Assembly: GCA_964519665.1 (NCBI GenBank)
Contig: CAZFIV010000009.1
Span: 1-64,000, forward strand
Origin: JANQQN01 sp964519665
Lineage (GTDB): Bacteria; Myxococcota; Kuafuiibacteriia; Kuafuiibacteriales; Kuafuiibacteriaceae
Direction of reading: 5' to 3'
DNA: 64,000 nt
The notes beneath the pieces are model-generated. The model was not told the DNA's origin and did not search any database. It worked only from the letters and a program-made list of their open reading frames with translations. Of the stretch, positions 53,109 to 62,728 are shown piece after piece (position 1 is the stretch's first letter; each line of letters opens with the position of its first letter). The position numbers and the translations under genes are program-made.

Positions 53109-54878
53109 TCACTTCAGCCAAGTATCCCCGATTTGGGCGTCGACCGTCATGGGCACCCGACGCACGAATTCAGCGCCCGCGGACATCATCTCCTGGACGA
53201 CCAGGTCACGGGCCGCCTCGGCGTCGCCGCTCGACACCTCCACGACGATCTCATCGTGCACCATATTCACGAGAAACGCGTCGAGCTTGTGCTCCGCGAG
53301 CGCCGCCGTGATCCGGGCCATCGCGAGCTTGACGATGTCGGCGTTCGTCCCCTGGATCGGCATATTCTTCGCCACTCGGGTCAGCGCGTGGGGTGGGCGA
53401 TTCTCGTTGCGCATGTCGTTGAACCAGTGGGTTCGGCCGCCCAAGGTCCGGGCGAAACCGTTTCGCAGGGCGACCTGCGATGCTTCGTCTAGATACCGGC
53501 GGATCTTCGGAAACACCTCGAAGTACCGCTCGAGCATGCGGCCCGCTTCCGGTTCGGCGATGCCCAGCTGTTCGGCCAACCCGGCCGGGCCCATTCCGTA
53601 CGCGAGCCCGAAGTTGATCGCCTTCGCGCGGGCCCGAAGGTGTGGATTCTCTTCTTTGGACACCGGCTGGCCGAACAACCGAGCGGCCACGATGCTGTGC
53701 AGGTCGCCGCCGTCGAGAAGCGTTCGCAGGAAAACCGGGTCGCCCGATACGTGGGCGAGAATTCGCAGCTCGGCGCCCTGGTAGTCGGCCGTGATCAGCT
53801 TGCGGCCATTCGGCGCCCGAAAGCACGACCGAAACTCCGACCCGGACGGAATGTTCTGCAGATTCGGCTCCGCGCACGAGGCGCGGCCGGTGCTCGCCCC
53901 GATGGCCCGAAAGCTGGGGTGCAGACGATGGGTCTGTGGGTGGACGTGAGCCAGGAACGAGGCGCCGTAGGTCGACACGATCCGCTGATGCTCGCGGTAT
54001 TCGACGACCCGGATCGCCGCCGGATGACCGGTCGCCAGGAGCACTTCTTTACGAATGCCTGGGACTTCGACCCCGAGTTTTCGGAGCGCGTCGATGACCT
54101 CTTCGTCGTTGTCGTAGTTGATGGTGGTACCGCCAAACAGATCGCGGTCGGCGACCGGCCCAAACTCGACGTCGAGAGCCTTTCGAGCCACCGCGGAGCC
54201 CTCTTGCGCCGATTCGATCCTCGTCTTCCAAGCCTCGCGGTCGAGCGGCGCCCCCCGATACTCTAACTGGGCAAAAGCGCCCGCCGCCGCGCCTTCGATA
54301 CCCGCGACCCGCATCAGCCCCTCTCGGGCCAGCTGCGGAAGCTGCTTGGCCATGACCTTCCAGGTGGCCTCGACGTCGCGAAGCGCGTAGTAAAGCTCCG
54401 CTTCGGACAGATCTTCAATGGTCTGAATGCCATAGAAGCCCTGGCGGATCGACTTGTCGAGCTCCATGCCCGCGTAACGCTCCGCCAGCTGTTTGAGTCC
54501 GAAGCCTTGCAGGACAACCGTCGACTTTCGTCCTGATAAGAGCAGCTTCTCGTTTTGTAAGGTGTCGGCCACCCGGGCGTGGGTCAGGTCGAGCTCCGAC
54601 CCGTAGTGCCCCCACAGCATCTTGAGGTCGAACGAAGCGTTATGAAGCACCACCGTTCGGTCGGGACGGAACAGCGGCTGGATCGCCTTCGCATCGACCG
54701 CGTGCGCATCCACCAGACACTGTTCGGTGGCCGTACCGAACTGAATGAGAAGGAGCCGGTCGGCGTGCGGATCGAGCCCCGAAGTCTCGGTATCCACGGC
54801 TAAGAACGGTGCATGGGACACCTTAGCGAGAAAGTCCGCCACGCCCTGGGCATCTCGAATGATCGGCGGTCCGGCCAT
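53109..54878 (-). CDS. polA: Family A DNA polymerase with 3'-5' exonuclease, no 5'-nuclease domain
   Basis: A 589-residue polymerase. The exonuclease domain has an intact ExoI (DTETSG, Asp29 and Glu31). The palm has motif A DYQGAELR (Asp365), motif B RARAKAINFGLAYG, and motif C HDE at 541-543. E. coli Pol I is about 930 residues with an N-terminal 5'-nuclease; that domain is absent and the gene begins directly at the exonuclease. Motif A reads QGA where E. coli has SQI. It is either the cell's main Pol I with a separate nuclease elsewhere, or a second paralogue. Confidence 0.92.
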   Translation of the reverse strand: MAGPPIIRDAQGVADFLAKVSHAPFLAVDTETSGLDPHADRLLLIQFGTATEQCLVDAHAVDAKAIQPLFRPDRTVVLHNASFDLKMLWGHYGSELDLTHARVADTLQNEKLLLSGRKSTVVLQGFGLKQLAERYAGMELDKSIRQGFYGIQTIEDLSEAELYYALRDVEATWKVMAKQLPQLAREGLMRVAGIEGAAAGAFAQLEYRGAPLDREAWKTRIESAQEGSAVARKALDVEFGPVADRDLFGGTTINYDNDEEVIDALRKLGVEVPGIRKEVLLATGHPAAIRVVEYREHQRIVSTYGASFLAHVHPQTHRLHPSFRAIGASTGRASCAEPNLQNIPSGSEFRSCFRAPNGRKLITADYQGAELRILAHVSGDPVFLRTLLDGGDLHSIVAARLFGQPVSKEENPHLRARAKAINFGLAYGMGPAGLAEQLGIAEPEAGRMLERYFEVFPKIRRYLDEASQVALRNGFARTLGGRTHWFNDMRNENRPPHALTRVAKNMPIQGTNADIVKLAMARITAALAEHKLDAFLVNMVHDEIVVEVSSGDAEAARDLVVQEMMSAGAEFVRRVPMTVDAQIGDTWLK

Positions 54879-54971
54879 CCGGATGACGGAACCGTTCGGT
54901 GAGCCGGACCGTCAAGTGAGTAAGGGGCTTTCAATCAAACCCCGTCCACGGCATGTTGAGCGAGAGGGAGT

Positions 54972-56510
54972 ATGTCACGGATCATCGGGATTGACCTCGG
55001 CACGACGAACTCGTGCGCGGCCTTGGTCGAGGGTCACGACCAAAAGGTCAAGCTCATCCCCTACAAGGGCGGCGAGTACACCATCCCGTCCATCTACGCC
55101 GTCGACGACAAGGGCAACGAGCTCGTCGGCCACGAGGCCAAGCGCCAGTGGCAGCTGAACCCGAAGAACACCATCTACGGCAGCAAACGACTCATGGGGA
55201 GGAGCTACGATCCCGAGACGGTGCGTCGCATCCACCAGTACTTCGTGTACGACGTGCATCAGGCCGCCAACTCCGACGAGGTCCTGGTCGAGATCGACAA
55301 TCGACGCCTGGCCCTACCTCAGGTGGCCGCCAAGATCCTCCAGAAGATCCAGTCGGTGGCCGCCGACTACCTGCAGGCGCCGATCGAACGCGCGGTGGTG
55401 ACGGTGCCCGCCTACTTCAACGACCGGCAGCGCCAGGCGGTCAAAGAAGCGGGCCAGATCATCGGGCTCGATGTCTTGCGAGTGATCAACGAGCCGACGG
55501 CCGCCGCCCTCGCCTTCGGCGTCGGCCGGGGTTTTCAGACCGAGCGAATCGCCATCTTCGACCTCGGCGGCGGCACGTTCGACATGTCGATCATCGAGAT
55601 TCGAGACCGGGTCTTCGAGGTCATCGCAACGGGCGGCGACATCTTCTTGGGGGGCGTCGATTTCGACAATCGCATCATCGACTGGGTCCTGGAGAGCTTC
55701 ACGGCGAAGCATCCGGGCATCGATCTTCGACGAGACCCGATCGCGATGCAGCGGATCAAAGACCTGGCCGAGCGTTCGAAGATCGACCTGACTTCCCGCA
55801 AAGAGTGCGCGTTCAACATTCCGTTCATCACCATGACCCCCGAGGGGCAGCCTCTCGACGTCGACCTGAAGTTGACTCGAGAGATCCTCGAGGCGCGCAC
55901 GAGAGACCTCGTCGGCCGAACGATCGCGACCTGCGGGCGGGTCTGCCGGGACGCTTCGGTCGATCCCAAGCAGCTCGACCACGTTCTACTGGTCGGCGGC
56001 ATGACCCGCATGCCGATGGTGCAGGCCGCGGTCACCGAGTTCTTCGGCCAGGCACCTTCGAAGCAGGTCAACCCCGACGAGGCGGTGGCCATCGGCGCGG
56101 CCATGTTCGCCTACTCGCTGGAAGATAACTCGAACCTGCGGGTCCAGCTGCTCGACGTCATCCCCATGGCGATCGGGATCGCCAACGCCGCCGGGGAGCT
56201 CCACGAGATCTTTACCCGCAACGAGCCCGTACCGAACCAGAAGCTGGTGACGTTCACGACGAGTGCCGACAACCAACAAGACCTGCGCATGCGCATCTAC
56301 CAGGGCGACGACACCGCGCGGGCGGTCGAAAACGAGCTGCTCGGCGATTTCACCTTTTCCGGCATCCGCCTGGCGCCTTCGGGCACCGTTCGGGTCGAGG
56401 TCGAGTTCAGCCTCTCTCAAGACGGCATTTTAGGCATGTCGGCCAAAGACAAAGACACCGGTCGGGCGATGGAGAAGTCGGTCGCCCTCGGGGCCCGAAA
56501 GCGCACCTGA
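54972..56510 (+). CDS. DnaK paralogue lacking the C-terminal lid
   Basis: Hsp70-type protein of 512 residues. The ATPase domain is intact (IGIDLGTTNSC, VPAYFNDRQRQAVKEAG, FDLGGGTFDMSI, VLLVGGMTRMPMV). The beta-sandwich substrate domain follows (LLDVIPMAIGI, KDKDTG). Sequence ends about 120 residues before a normal DnaK, so the helical lid and C-terminal tail are missing. No grpE or dnaJ is adjacent. A GGGAG Shine-Dalgarno precedes ATG 54972. It is probably a specialised Hsp70; the client is unknown. Confidence 0.9.
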   Translation: MSRIIGIDLGTTNSCAALVEGHDQKVKLIPYKGGEYTIPSIYAVDDKGNELVGHEAKRQWQLNPKNTIYGSKRLMGRSYDPETVRRIHQYFVYDVHQAANSDEVLVEIDNRRLALPQVAAKILQKIQSVAADYLQAPIERAVVTVPAYFNDRQRQAVKEAGQIIGLDVLRVINEPTAAALAFGVGRGFQTERIAIFDLGGGTFDMSIIEIRDRVFEVIATGGDIFLGGVDFDNRIIDWVLESFTAKHPGIDLRRDPIAMQRIKDLAERSKIDLTSRKECAFNIPFITMTPEGQPLDVDLKLTREILEARTRDLVGRTIATCGRVCRDASVDPKQLDHVLLVGGMTRMPMVQAAVTEFFGQAPSKQVNPDEAVAIGAAMFAYSLEDNSNLRVQLLDVIPMAIGIANAAGELHEIFTRNEPVPNQKLVTFTTSADNQQDLRMRIYQGDDTARAVENELLGDFTFSGIRLAPSGTVRVEVEFSLSQDGILGMSAKDKDTGRAMEKSVALGARKRT

Positions 56511-56518
56511 GGCCCCGA

Positions 56519-57877
56519 TCACGCGGGGACGCCGAGCACTTCGCGCCGGATGCGCTTGGCATGGGTCGCGGCTCGGCGAGCGAGCCTGACGGGATCTACG
56601 CCGAGGAGCACTCCGTCTTGAACCCGAGCGATACCGTCCACGAATACATGCCGAACGTCTGACCCGTGCAGCGCGTACACGAGGGCGGAATGGGGGTCGG
56701 CGAGCGGTACCGCGTGCAAGGCGTCAGCCCGCACCACCACGAGGTCGGCTTTCTTTCCGGGTTCGAGGCTCCCGATCTCGGCGTCGAGGCCGAGGGCCCT
56801 CGCGCCCCCCATGGTGGCCATCCGAACCACGGTCTTGGCGGGCAGGGCCGCCGGGCCGAACTTGGGTTTGTGCATCAAGGCGGCCATCCGCATCTCGACG
56901 AAGGCATCGAGGTTGTTGCCGCACGGCGCGCCGTCGGCGGCGAGACCCACATTGACGCCTTGGGCGATCAGATCTGGGACTCGGGCGAAGCCTGATGCAA
57001 GCTTAAGGTTGGAAGACGGACAGTGGGCCACCGATGTGCCGGTCTCAGCGAGGAGTCGCTGCTCGGCCGATGTCAGCCACACGCAGTGGGCGAGCACCGC
57101 ATCGGTTCCGGTGAGCCCGAGGTCGTGAAGATAGGCCACATTGGCGCGACCGGTCTGCTCCTGCACGGCCATCAGCTCGTCCGCGTTCTCGGAGGAATGC
57201 GTGTGCAACAAGAGCCCCCGCCGGCGGGCTTCCTTCACCGCCGTCGTCAGCAGTGGCTCCGTACACGACAGCACGAACCGGGGAGCGACCGCGTACCGCA
57301 GCCGGCCGTCTTCGGCTCCATCCCACCGCTCGGCGAGGCTCAAGCTCTCGTTGATCGCGTTTTCGGTGGTGTCTCGCAGGCCGGCCGGCAGGCCTTGGCC
57401 CCGATCCATCATCGCCTTGCCGATCGTGGCGCGCAGCCCGAGTTGACGGCAAGCCTGGAAGATCGCGTCCGTATGGCGCACGGTGCCCATGTCGAGGATC
57501 GCCGTGGTGCCGGTACGGAGCAGTTCGGCGCCTCCCAAAAGCGCCGACGTCTTGAGAGAGGCCGCGTCGTGGGCCGCTTCCAATGGCCAGATCCGCTGCC
57601 GCAGCCAGTCGAGGAGGGCCAGGTCTTCCGCCATGCCCCGAAACAGCGTTTGGCAAAGGTGGACATGCGGCTGGACGAGGCCGGGCATCACGATGCAGCC
57701 CGTACAATCGACGACCTCGTCGAATTTACCGCGTTTCGTTCCACCCACCGCAACGATCCGGTCCCCCTGAACGACCACGTCGCCGCGGCCGGAGCTGTCG
57801 GCAGCGTCCATGGTGACCAGAACCCCGCCTTTGAAACGCACCCGGCGGGCGATCGAAGGAGGTTTTCGCGCCGGCAT
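56519..57877 (-). CDS. Amidohydrolase of the SsnA/MTA-SAH deaminase group
   Basis: Metal-dependent deaminase/hydrolase, 452 residues. It has the metal motif HVHLCQTLFRGMAEDLALLDWL, HTHSSEN, the AHCVWLTSAEQ segment, GLAADGAPCGNN with the metal Asp, and the C-terminal LGLDAEIGSLEPGKKADLVVV. Closest general types are TrzN, SsnA and 5-methylthioadenosine/S-adenosylhomocysteine deaminase; substrate unknown. Divergent from transaldolase. Confidence 0.88.
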   Translation of the reverse strand: MPARKPPSIARRVRFKGGVLVTMDAADSSGRGDVVVQGDRIVAVGGTKRGKFDEVVDCTGCIVMPGLVQPHVHLCQTLFRGMAEDLALLDWLRQRIWPLEAAHDAASLKTSALLGGAELLRTGTTAILDMGTVRHTDAIFQACRQLGLRATIGKAMMDRGQGLPAGLRDTTENAINESLSLAERWDGAEDGRLRYAVAPRFVLSCTEPLLTTAVKEARRRGLLLHTHSSENADELMAVQEQTGRANVAYLHDLGLTGTDAVLAHCVWLTSAEQRLLAETGTSVAHCPSSNLKLASGFARVPDLIAQGVNVGLAADGAPCGNNLDAFVEMRMAALMHKPKFGPAALPAKTVVRMATMGGARALGLDAEIGSLEPGKKADLVVVRADALHAVPLADPHSALVYALHGSDVRHVFVDGIARVQDGVLLGVDPVRLARRAATHAKRIRREVLGVPA

Positions 57878-57966
57878 CAGCGCCCCCTACCCGTTTTGGC
57901 GCGCTTCGGCCAGCGGTCGGCACACGTCGGTTGGCGCGCGGCGGTTAGACGGGCAGGATCGAAACG

Positions 57967-58926
57967 ATGAATAGCCTCGAAGCGCTCAAACAATTCACCA
58001 TCGTCGTCGCCGACACCGGCGATATCGAAGCGATCGGGCGGTACCAACCCCGAGACGCCACCACGAACCCGTCGTTGCTCCTCAAGGCGGCTCAGCAAGA
58101 GCAATACGCCAGCCTCGTCGACGCCGCCCAAGCCGAGGCCCAGAAGGTCGCGGGAGACGAAACGGCACGGACTCAGGCGTTCATGGACCACCTCTTCGTG
58201 GGTTTCGGACGCGAAATTCTCAAGATCATCCCGGGTCGAGTCTCGACCGAAGTCGACGCCCGGCTGTCGTTCGACCGTGAGGCAACCATCGACAAAGCGC
58301 GCGACCTGATCCGTCTGTACGAGGCGGCGGGGGTCGACCGCAAGCGGATCCTCATCAAGATCGGAAGCACCTGGGAAGGCATTCAAGCCGCGGCCGCGCT
58401 CGAGCAGGAGGAAATCCACTGCAACCTCACCCTGCTCTTTTCGTTCGCTCAGGCCGTCGCCTGCGCCGAAGCCGGGGTCACTTTGATTTCACCCTTCGTC
58501 GGTCGGATTTACGACTGGCACAAGAAAGACCGAGGCGTCGATGACATCCCTCTCGAGGAAGACCCCGGCGTGTCGTCGGTCGAGGCGATCTACACCTACT
58601 ACAAGAAGTTCGACTTCAAGACGGAGGTCATGGGGGCCAGCTTCCGCAAGTCAGGTCAGGTGACCCAGCTGGCCGGCTGCGACCTTCTGACGATCAGCCC
58701 CGACCTCCTCGAAGCGCTCAAGAACAGCGACGCGCCGGTGAACCGACGGCTGAGCGTCGACATCGCCAAGGCCAGCGATGTCACTCGTATCGAGATGAAC
58801 GAAAAGGCCTTCCGCTGGCTCCACAACTCCGACCCGATGGCGGTCGACAAGCTCGCCGACGGTATCCGCCGCTTCGATGCCGACGCCCGCAAGTTGGAGG
58901 CCTGGGCCAAGTCACGGGTAGCGTGA
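57967..58926 (+). CDS. tal: Transaldolase
   Basis: Pentose phosphate enzyme of the TalB type, 319 residues. It has the N-terminal LEALKQFTIVVADTGD, TTNPSLLLKAA, the Schiff-base Lys131 in ILIKIGSTWEG, and NLTLLFSFAQAVACAEAGVTLISPFVGRI. Start ATG 57967 with AGGA upstream. Confidence 0.96.
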   Translation: MNSLEALKQFTIVVADTGDIEAIGRYQPRDATTNPSLLLKAAQQEQYASLVDAAQAEAQKVAGDETARTQAFMDHLFVGFGREILKIIPGRVSTEVDARLSFDREATIDKARDLIRLYEAAGVDRKRILIKIGSTWEGIQAAAALEQEEIHCNLTLLFSFAQAVACAEAGVTLISPFVGRIYDWHKKDRGVDDIPLEEDPGVSSVEAIYTYYKKFDFKTEVMGASFRKSGQVTQLAGCDLLTISPDLLEALKNSDAPVNRRLSVDIAKASDVTRIEMNEKAFRWLHNSDPMAVDKLADGIRRFDADARKLEAWAKSRVA

Positions 58927-58941
58927 CGTTCGGCTGCCAGC

Positions 58942-58998
58942 GCGAGGATGCGCCGCTCGAGGCTCGATCGAGCGAGAGCGACTGAGGCGCATCCTCGC
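58942..58998. terminator. 13-bp-arm inverted repeat between convergent tal and peptidase gene
   Basis: GCGAGGATGCGCC (58942-58954) is exactly inverted at 58986-58998, 31-base loop containing a smaller palindrome GCTCGATCGAGC. Both genes converge on it. No T tract follows, so it may be a bidirectional Rho-dependent or mRNA-end structure. Confidence 0.55.
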
Positions 58999-59003
58999 CC
59001 CAG

Positions 59004-61130
59004 CTACAGCTTCAGCTCTTCGACCAGCCGGCGAGCCTTATAGACGTCTTTCAACGCGGTCCGCATGAAGTCGACGTGAACCGACACCGCCCGGTTGAGG
59101 ATGGGATCGAAGCCGTAGGCACCGCCGAGCGAGTACCGATTTCCGTCGAAGACCAGGCCGACCAGCTCGCCCTTCGCGTTGATGAGCGGCGACCCGGAGT
59201 TGCCGTTGATGATGTCGTTGGTGCTGACCAGATTGATCGGCAAGTCGTCCGGGAACTTGCGCACCGCGCGGCGCCAGCGAGGCGGAAGCCTGAACGGCGG
59301 TACGCCGGTCGCCCGCTCGCGGAGCCCTTTGGCATAGGTGAACGGTGCGACGTCTTGGCCGCGGTGCTTGAAGCCGGTCACTTTTCCGTAGGTCAGCCGA
59401 AGAGAGCCGGTGGCGTCGGGGTAGACGGAGGTCCCGTACAAGGCGAACCGAGCGTCCGCGATCCGTCGCTCATTCTTTTGAATCGTCGGCTCGACCTCGG
59501 CTTCGTACCAGGCACGAACCGCTCGACCATCGTCTTCGATCGACCGCACAAGCACGATGAGCGGGTCTTTGGACTTCGAGACGGCTTCCCACCCACCTTC
59601 ATACAAACGCTTTCGCAGCTTGGGGCTGCCCAGTCTCGTTTTCTTGATCAGGTAGGCCGCCTGCTGAGCCGGAGAACGGTTATCGAGGAGCTTACGGATG
59701 AACGGTTCGTCGGGGCCGAGCTGCTCGCGGGCTCGGTTCAGTCCCCACCGAAGGAGCGCCTCTTCCAAGGCCGGATAGATAGGCCGGCGCGCCGATAGGT
59801 AGGCCTCGACGCCAGGTAGCTTGCTATCGGCATACTCGGGGAGCCGTTCGGTGCTGGGCTTTTCGCGCTCTTGGGCCGAGCGCACCAAGGTCCACGCGTA
59901 ACTGACCAGCACCGAACCGAAGCCCCGGTGATGCTCCATCACTTCCGCCTCGACGCGATGGGCTTCGGCTTGCTTGATCGCGGCCGCGATCTCGCTCCAG
60001 GCGAGCGCGTCCTCTTTGCGGTCTTCACTCTCAAGCAGCCGTTGCCGGAACTGCAGCTCTTCAACCACCAGCTTCGCGAAGAAGTCTTCGCTCAACAGCG
60101 CCCGCCGACGGCCAAGGTAAGCTTTGATGAGGTTGTCGGTTCTTTGCAGAGGCACCTTACCCACGCGCGCCTTCTCCCGGCTTTCGGACCGGAACTGGCT
60201 GAGGACGCCCTTTCGCTCCCCGAGCTCCATCAGCCGCTCCGCCAGCAGGACATCGCGGAGAAACGCGAGCTGGGCCACGGTCTTGCTTCGCTGGGTTCGA
60301 CGCGGATGACCGCTCACGTACACGAGCTCGTTGGGCTGCACACCGGTCTTCGACCATTCGAGGAAAGTGTCGACCTTCGCCGGCTTGCCAGCGTCGTAAG
60401 CCCTGAGCAGGGTCATGTCGAGACCGTAACGAGGGAACTCGAAGTTGTCGGGGTCACCCCCGAACCGGGCGATGCCGTCCTCCGGAGCGAAGACCAGCCT
60501 AACGTCGGTGAACCGCCGATATCGGTACAGATGGAATCGGCCCCCGTTGTACAGGCGAATGACGTCGCACCGCGTTTTTTCGTCTTTCGCGCACTCGCCC
60601 TCGATCTCGGCCATGACCTTTCGCTCGGCCGACTTGAACGCCTCGCCCTCCTGGTCCGCGGTCGCCTTCTTCACGCGCTCGGAAACATCCTCGATGGCTT
60701 CGAGGCGCGCCGCGGACAGCCCCGGACAGCGGCGCTCGTCGCGAGCCCGCGCCGCATAGAACCCGTTTTCGGCGTAATCTCGGCGCCTGGTCGAGACTTC
60801 TTCGATGCACCGATTCGCACAATGGTGGTTGGTCAGCATCAGCCCGTCGCCCGACACGAAGCTGGCTGAGCAGCCGTTGCCGAGCTGGACCGACGCCAGC
60901 CGCGTCCGGTCGAGCCATTCGGCCGTCGGGGCTTGTCCGTAGGTCTTTTGAACCTGATCGGTCGGGAAGTTGTCGAAGGTCCACATCCCCTCGTCGGCGA
61001 CCGCAAGCGAGCTCGCCATCAACGGGGCGATCGCCACGCCCACCCCGGCCAGCCATCGAAGGGGCTGACGCGGGTCGGACGACGGGCGACACGGCAGGTC
61101 CCGAGGCCGAAAAACAGCGTGTCCTAACAT
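59004..61130 (-). CDS. S46-family dipeptidyl peptidase
   Basis: Exported serine exopeptidase of the DPP7/DPP11 family, 708 residues. A signal peptide (about 23-46) precedes the catalytic His in SGDGLMLTNHHC (His102), a DPDNFEFPR segment, and the nucleophile Ser645 in NGNSGSPLIN. The family releases dipeptides in the periplasm and is best known from Bacteroidetes and Myxococcota-like bacteria. The specificity residue cannot be assigned here. Start ATG 61130. Confidence 0.9.
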   Translation of the reverse strand: MLGHAVFRPRDLPCRPSSDPRQPLRWLAGVGVAIAPLMASSLAVADEGMWTFDNFPTDQVQKTYGQAPTAEWLDRTRLASVQLGNGCSASFVSGDGLMLTNHHCANRCIEEVSTRRRDYAENGFYAARARDERRCPGLSAARLEAIEDVSERVKKATADQEGEAFKSAERKVMAEIEGECAKDEKTRCDVIRLYNGGRFHLYRYRRFTDVRLVFAPEDGIARFGGDPDNFEFPRYGLDMTLLRAYDAGKPAKVDTFLEWSKTGVQPNELVYVSGHPRRTQRSKTVAQLAFLRDVLLAERLMELGERKGVLSQFRSESREKARVGKVPLQRTDNLIKAYLGRRRALLSEDFFAKLVVEELQFRQRLLESEDRKEDALAWSEIAAAIKQAEAHRVEAEVMEHHRGFGSVLVSYAWTLVRSAQEREKPSTERLPEYADSKLPGVEAYLSARRPIYPALEEALLRWGLNRAREQLGPDEPFIRKLLDNRSPAQQAAYLIKKTRLGSPKLRKRLYEGGWEAVSKSKDPLIVLVRSIEDDGRAVRAWYEAEVEPTIQKNERRIADARFALYGTSVYPDATGSLRLTYGKVTGFKHRGQDVAPFTYAKGLRERATGVPPFRLPPRWRRAVRKFPDDLPINLVSTNDIINGNSGSPLINAKGELVGLVFDGNRYSLGGAYGFDPILNRAVSVHVDFMRTALKDVYKARRLVEELKL

Positions 61131-61233
61131 GACCTCGGATCGTGAAACCGATCTAGGCTCGATTCAAGGCCAGCCGGAACGCAACCGCGAACCGGTTCCG
61201 CCCGACGTTGTGAAACCTGCCCCAGAGGCCGAT

Positions 61234-62691
61234 TCAGCCGCCGGCCTTTCGCGCCTGATCGAGTTTTTCGATCCACGGCTTAATCGATTTGAAGTAGGCC
61301 TTACGATCGCCGCGCGAGACCGACCTCGTTCGCGGCGCCACGTGCCGCCGCGGGTTGATGTACTTGCCGTTCTTCTTCAGGCGGAAATCGAGGTGGGGAC
61401 CGGTCGAGCGCCCGGTCGAACCGACTTTGCCGATCGTCGTGCTCTGAGTGACCACCTGCCCGCGTCGAACCAAGATGCGCGACAGGTGCAGATACAGACT
61501 CTCGTAGCCACCGGTGTGCTTGATGCGCACCATGTTGCCATTCGGGCCTTTTCGGGCGGCGAAGGTCACCCGTCCGGTGGCGACGGCGTGCACCGGGGTA
61601 CCGGTCGGCGCCGCGTAGTCCACGCCGCCATGAAAGTGGCGCCGACCGAGGATCGGGTGCCGCCGATATCCAAACGGTGAGCTCACCCGGGTGAACTTCA
61701 GGGGCGAGCGCAAGAAGGCGCGCTGGGCGGCCTTTCCTCGCTCGTCATAAAAGCCCTTCGTCTTTCGGCCTTTGAACCAGAACAACCGTTTTTCGCCGAC
61801 CGGGCTGTACGGCCCACCGATGTACTCGGCCGCGTGAATCTGTCCGTACCGGACCAGCTCCCCTTCTTCATTCGAGTACTTCTCGACGAAGAGACGAAAT
61901 CGGTCGCCCTTTCGGGTGTCGTGAAAAAAGTCGATGTCGAACCGAAACGCCTCAGCCATCTCCACGGCGAGGGCCGCCGACTCGCCGGCATCGACGAACG
62001 CATCCCATAGCGACTTGTCGATCTCGCCGGTGACCATGATGACCTCGTGTTCGATCGGGACATCGACCCTGATCGCTCGAAGATGATCCTGATCATCGCG
62101 CCACGCGCGATACAGTTCGTCGGCGGCGGCCCGGAACTCGAATGATCTCACCTTTCCTCGGTGGTCGACCTCGAGCCGGTATCGCTGGCCGGGCTGGGCG
62201 TACCGGAAGTCGAACTTGCCGCGGAGCGCTCGAAAGAGCTCGTCTTGATCGGCGAGAGTCGCGCCGGCGTCGGTCAAGATGGTCGCGATGAACTCGTTTT
62301 GGCGTAACTCGCCTTCTCGGCGTTCGACGTCGGGCGCTGCGACCCCGTAGGGCAGCTCCGCCGGCGCTGACCGGGAGACGACCGCTACTTGAAAATGGGC
62401 GGGCTGAGGTTCGACCGCGGCCGGGTCCTCCGCACCGACCGATTCGGTGCGCGAGGCCGTCCGGAAGGCCACCGATCCACGGGTGGCCGGTACCGCCGTC
62501 AGCGAAGCCTGACCGGTCTGAGGCTCGAGGTCTTCCGAATCGACGAATAGCCCCGTCACCAGCATCAGGCCGGCACCGATGACGAGCCCGATCACGAACG
62601 TGTGCCAGCGACCGAGCCGAGGGTTCGAGCCAGCCTCCCGACTCTCCCAACTCCGTTTGCCGTTCGTCTGCTGATCTTCACCGACGCTCAC
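61234..62691 (-). CDS. M23-family peptidoglycan peptidase
   Basis: Membrane-anchored endopeptidase of 485 residues. One TM helix near residues 31-50 is followed by a linker, an OapA-like domain, and the M23/LytM domain (RVSSPFGYRRHPILGRRHFHGGVDYAAPTG). The HxxxD zinc motif is present (HGGVD). The usual HxH motif reads HLD (GPHLDFRL); some active M23 members show this form, but it merits a check. GTG 62691 start. Confidence 0.88.
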   Translation of the reverse strand: MSVGEDQQTNGKRSWESREAGSNPRLGRWHTFVIGLVIGAGLMLVTGLFVDSEDLEPQTGQASLTAVPATRGSVAFRTASRTESVGAEDPAAVEPQPAHFQVAVVSRSAPAELPYGVAAPDVERREGELRQNEFIATILTDAGATLADQDELFRALRGKFDFRYAQPGQRYRLEVDHRGKVRSFEFRAAADELYRAWRDDQDHLRAIRVDVPIEHEVIMVTGEIDKSLWDAFVDAGESAALAVEMAEAFRFDIDFFHDTRKGDRFRLFVEKYSNEEGELVRYGQIHAAEYIGGPYSPVGEKRLFWFKGRKTKGFYDERGKAAQRAFLRSPLKFTRVSSPFGYRRHPILGRRHFHGGVDYAAPTGTPVHAVATGRVTFAARKGPNGNMVRIKHTGGYESLYLHLSRILVRRGQVVTQSTTIGKVGSTGRSTGPHLDFRLKKNGKYINPRRHVAPRTRSVSRGDRKAYFKSIKPWIEKLDQARKAGG

Positions 62692-62728
62692 GGGTCAACC
62701 ATGAACGAAGCGCGGCCGTTGCGCCACA

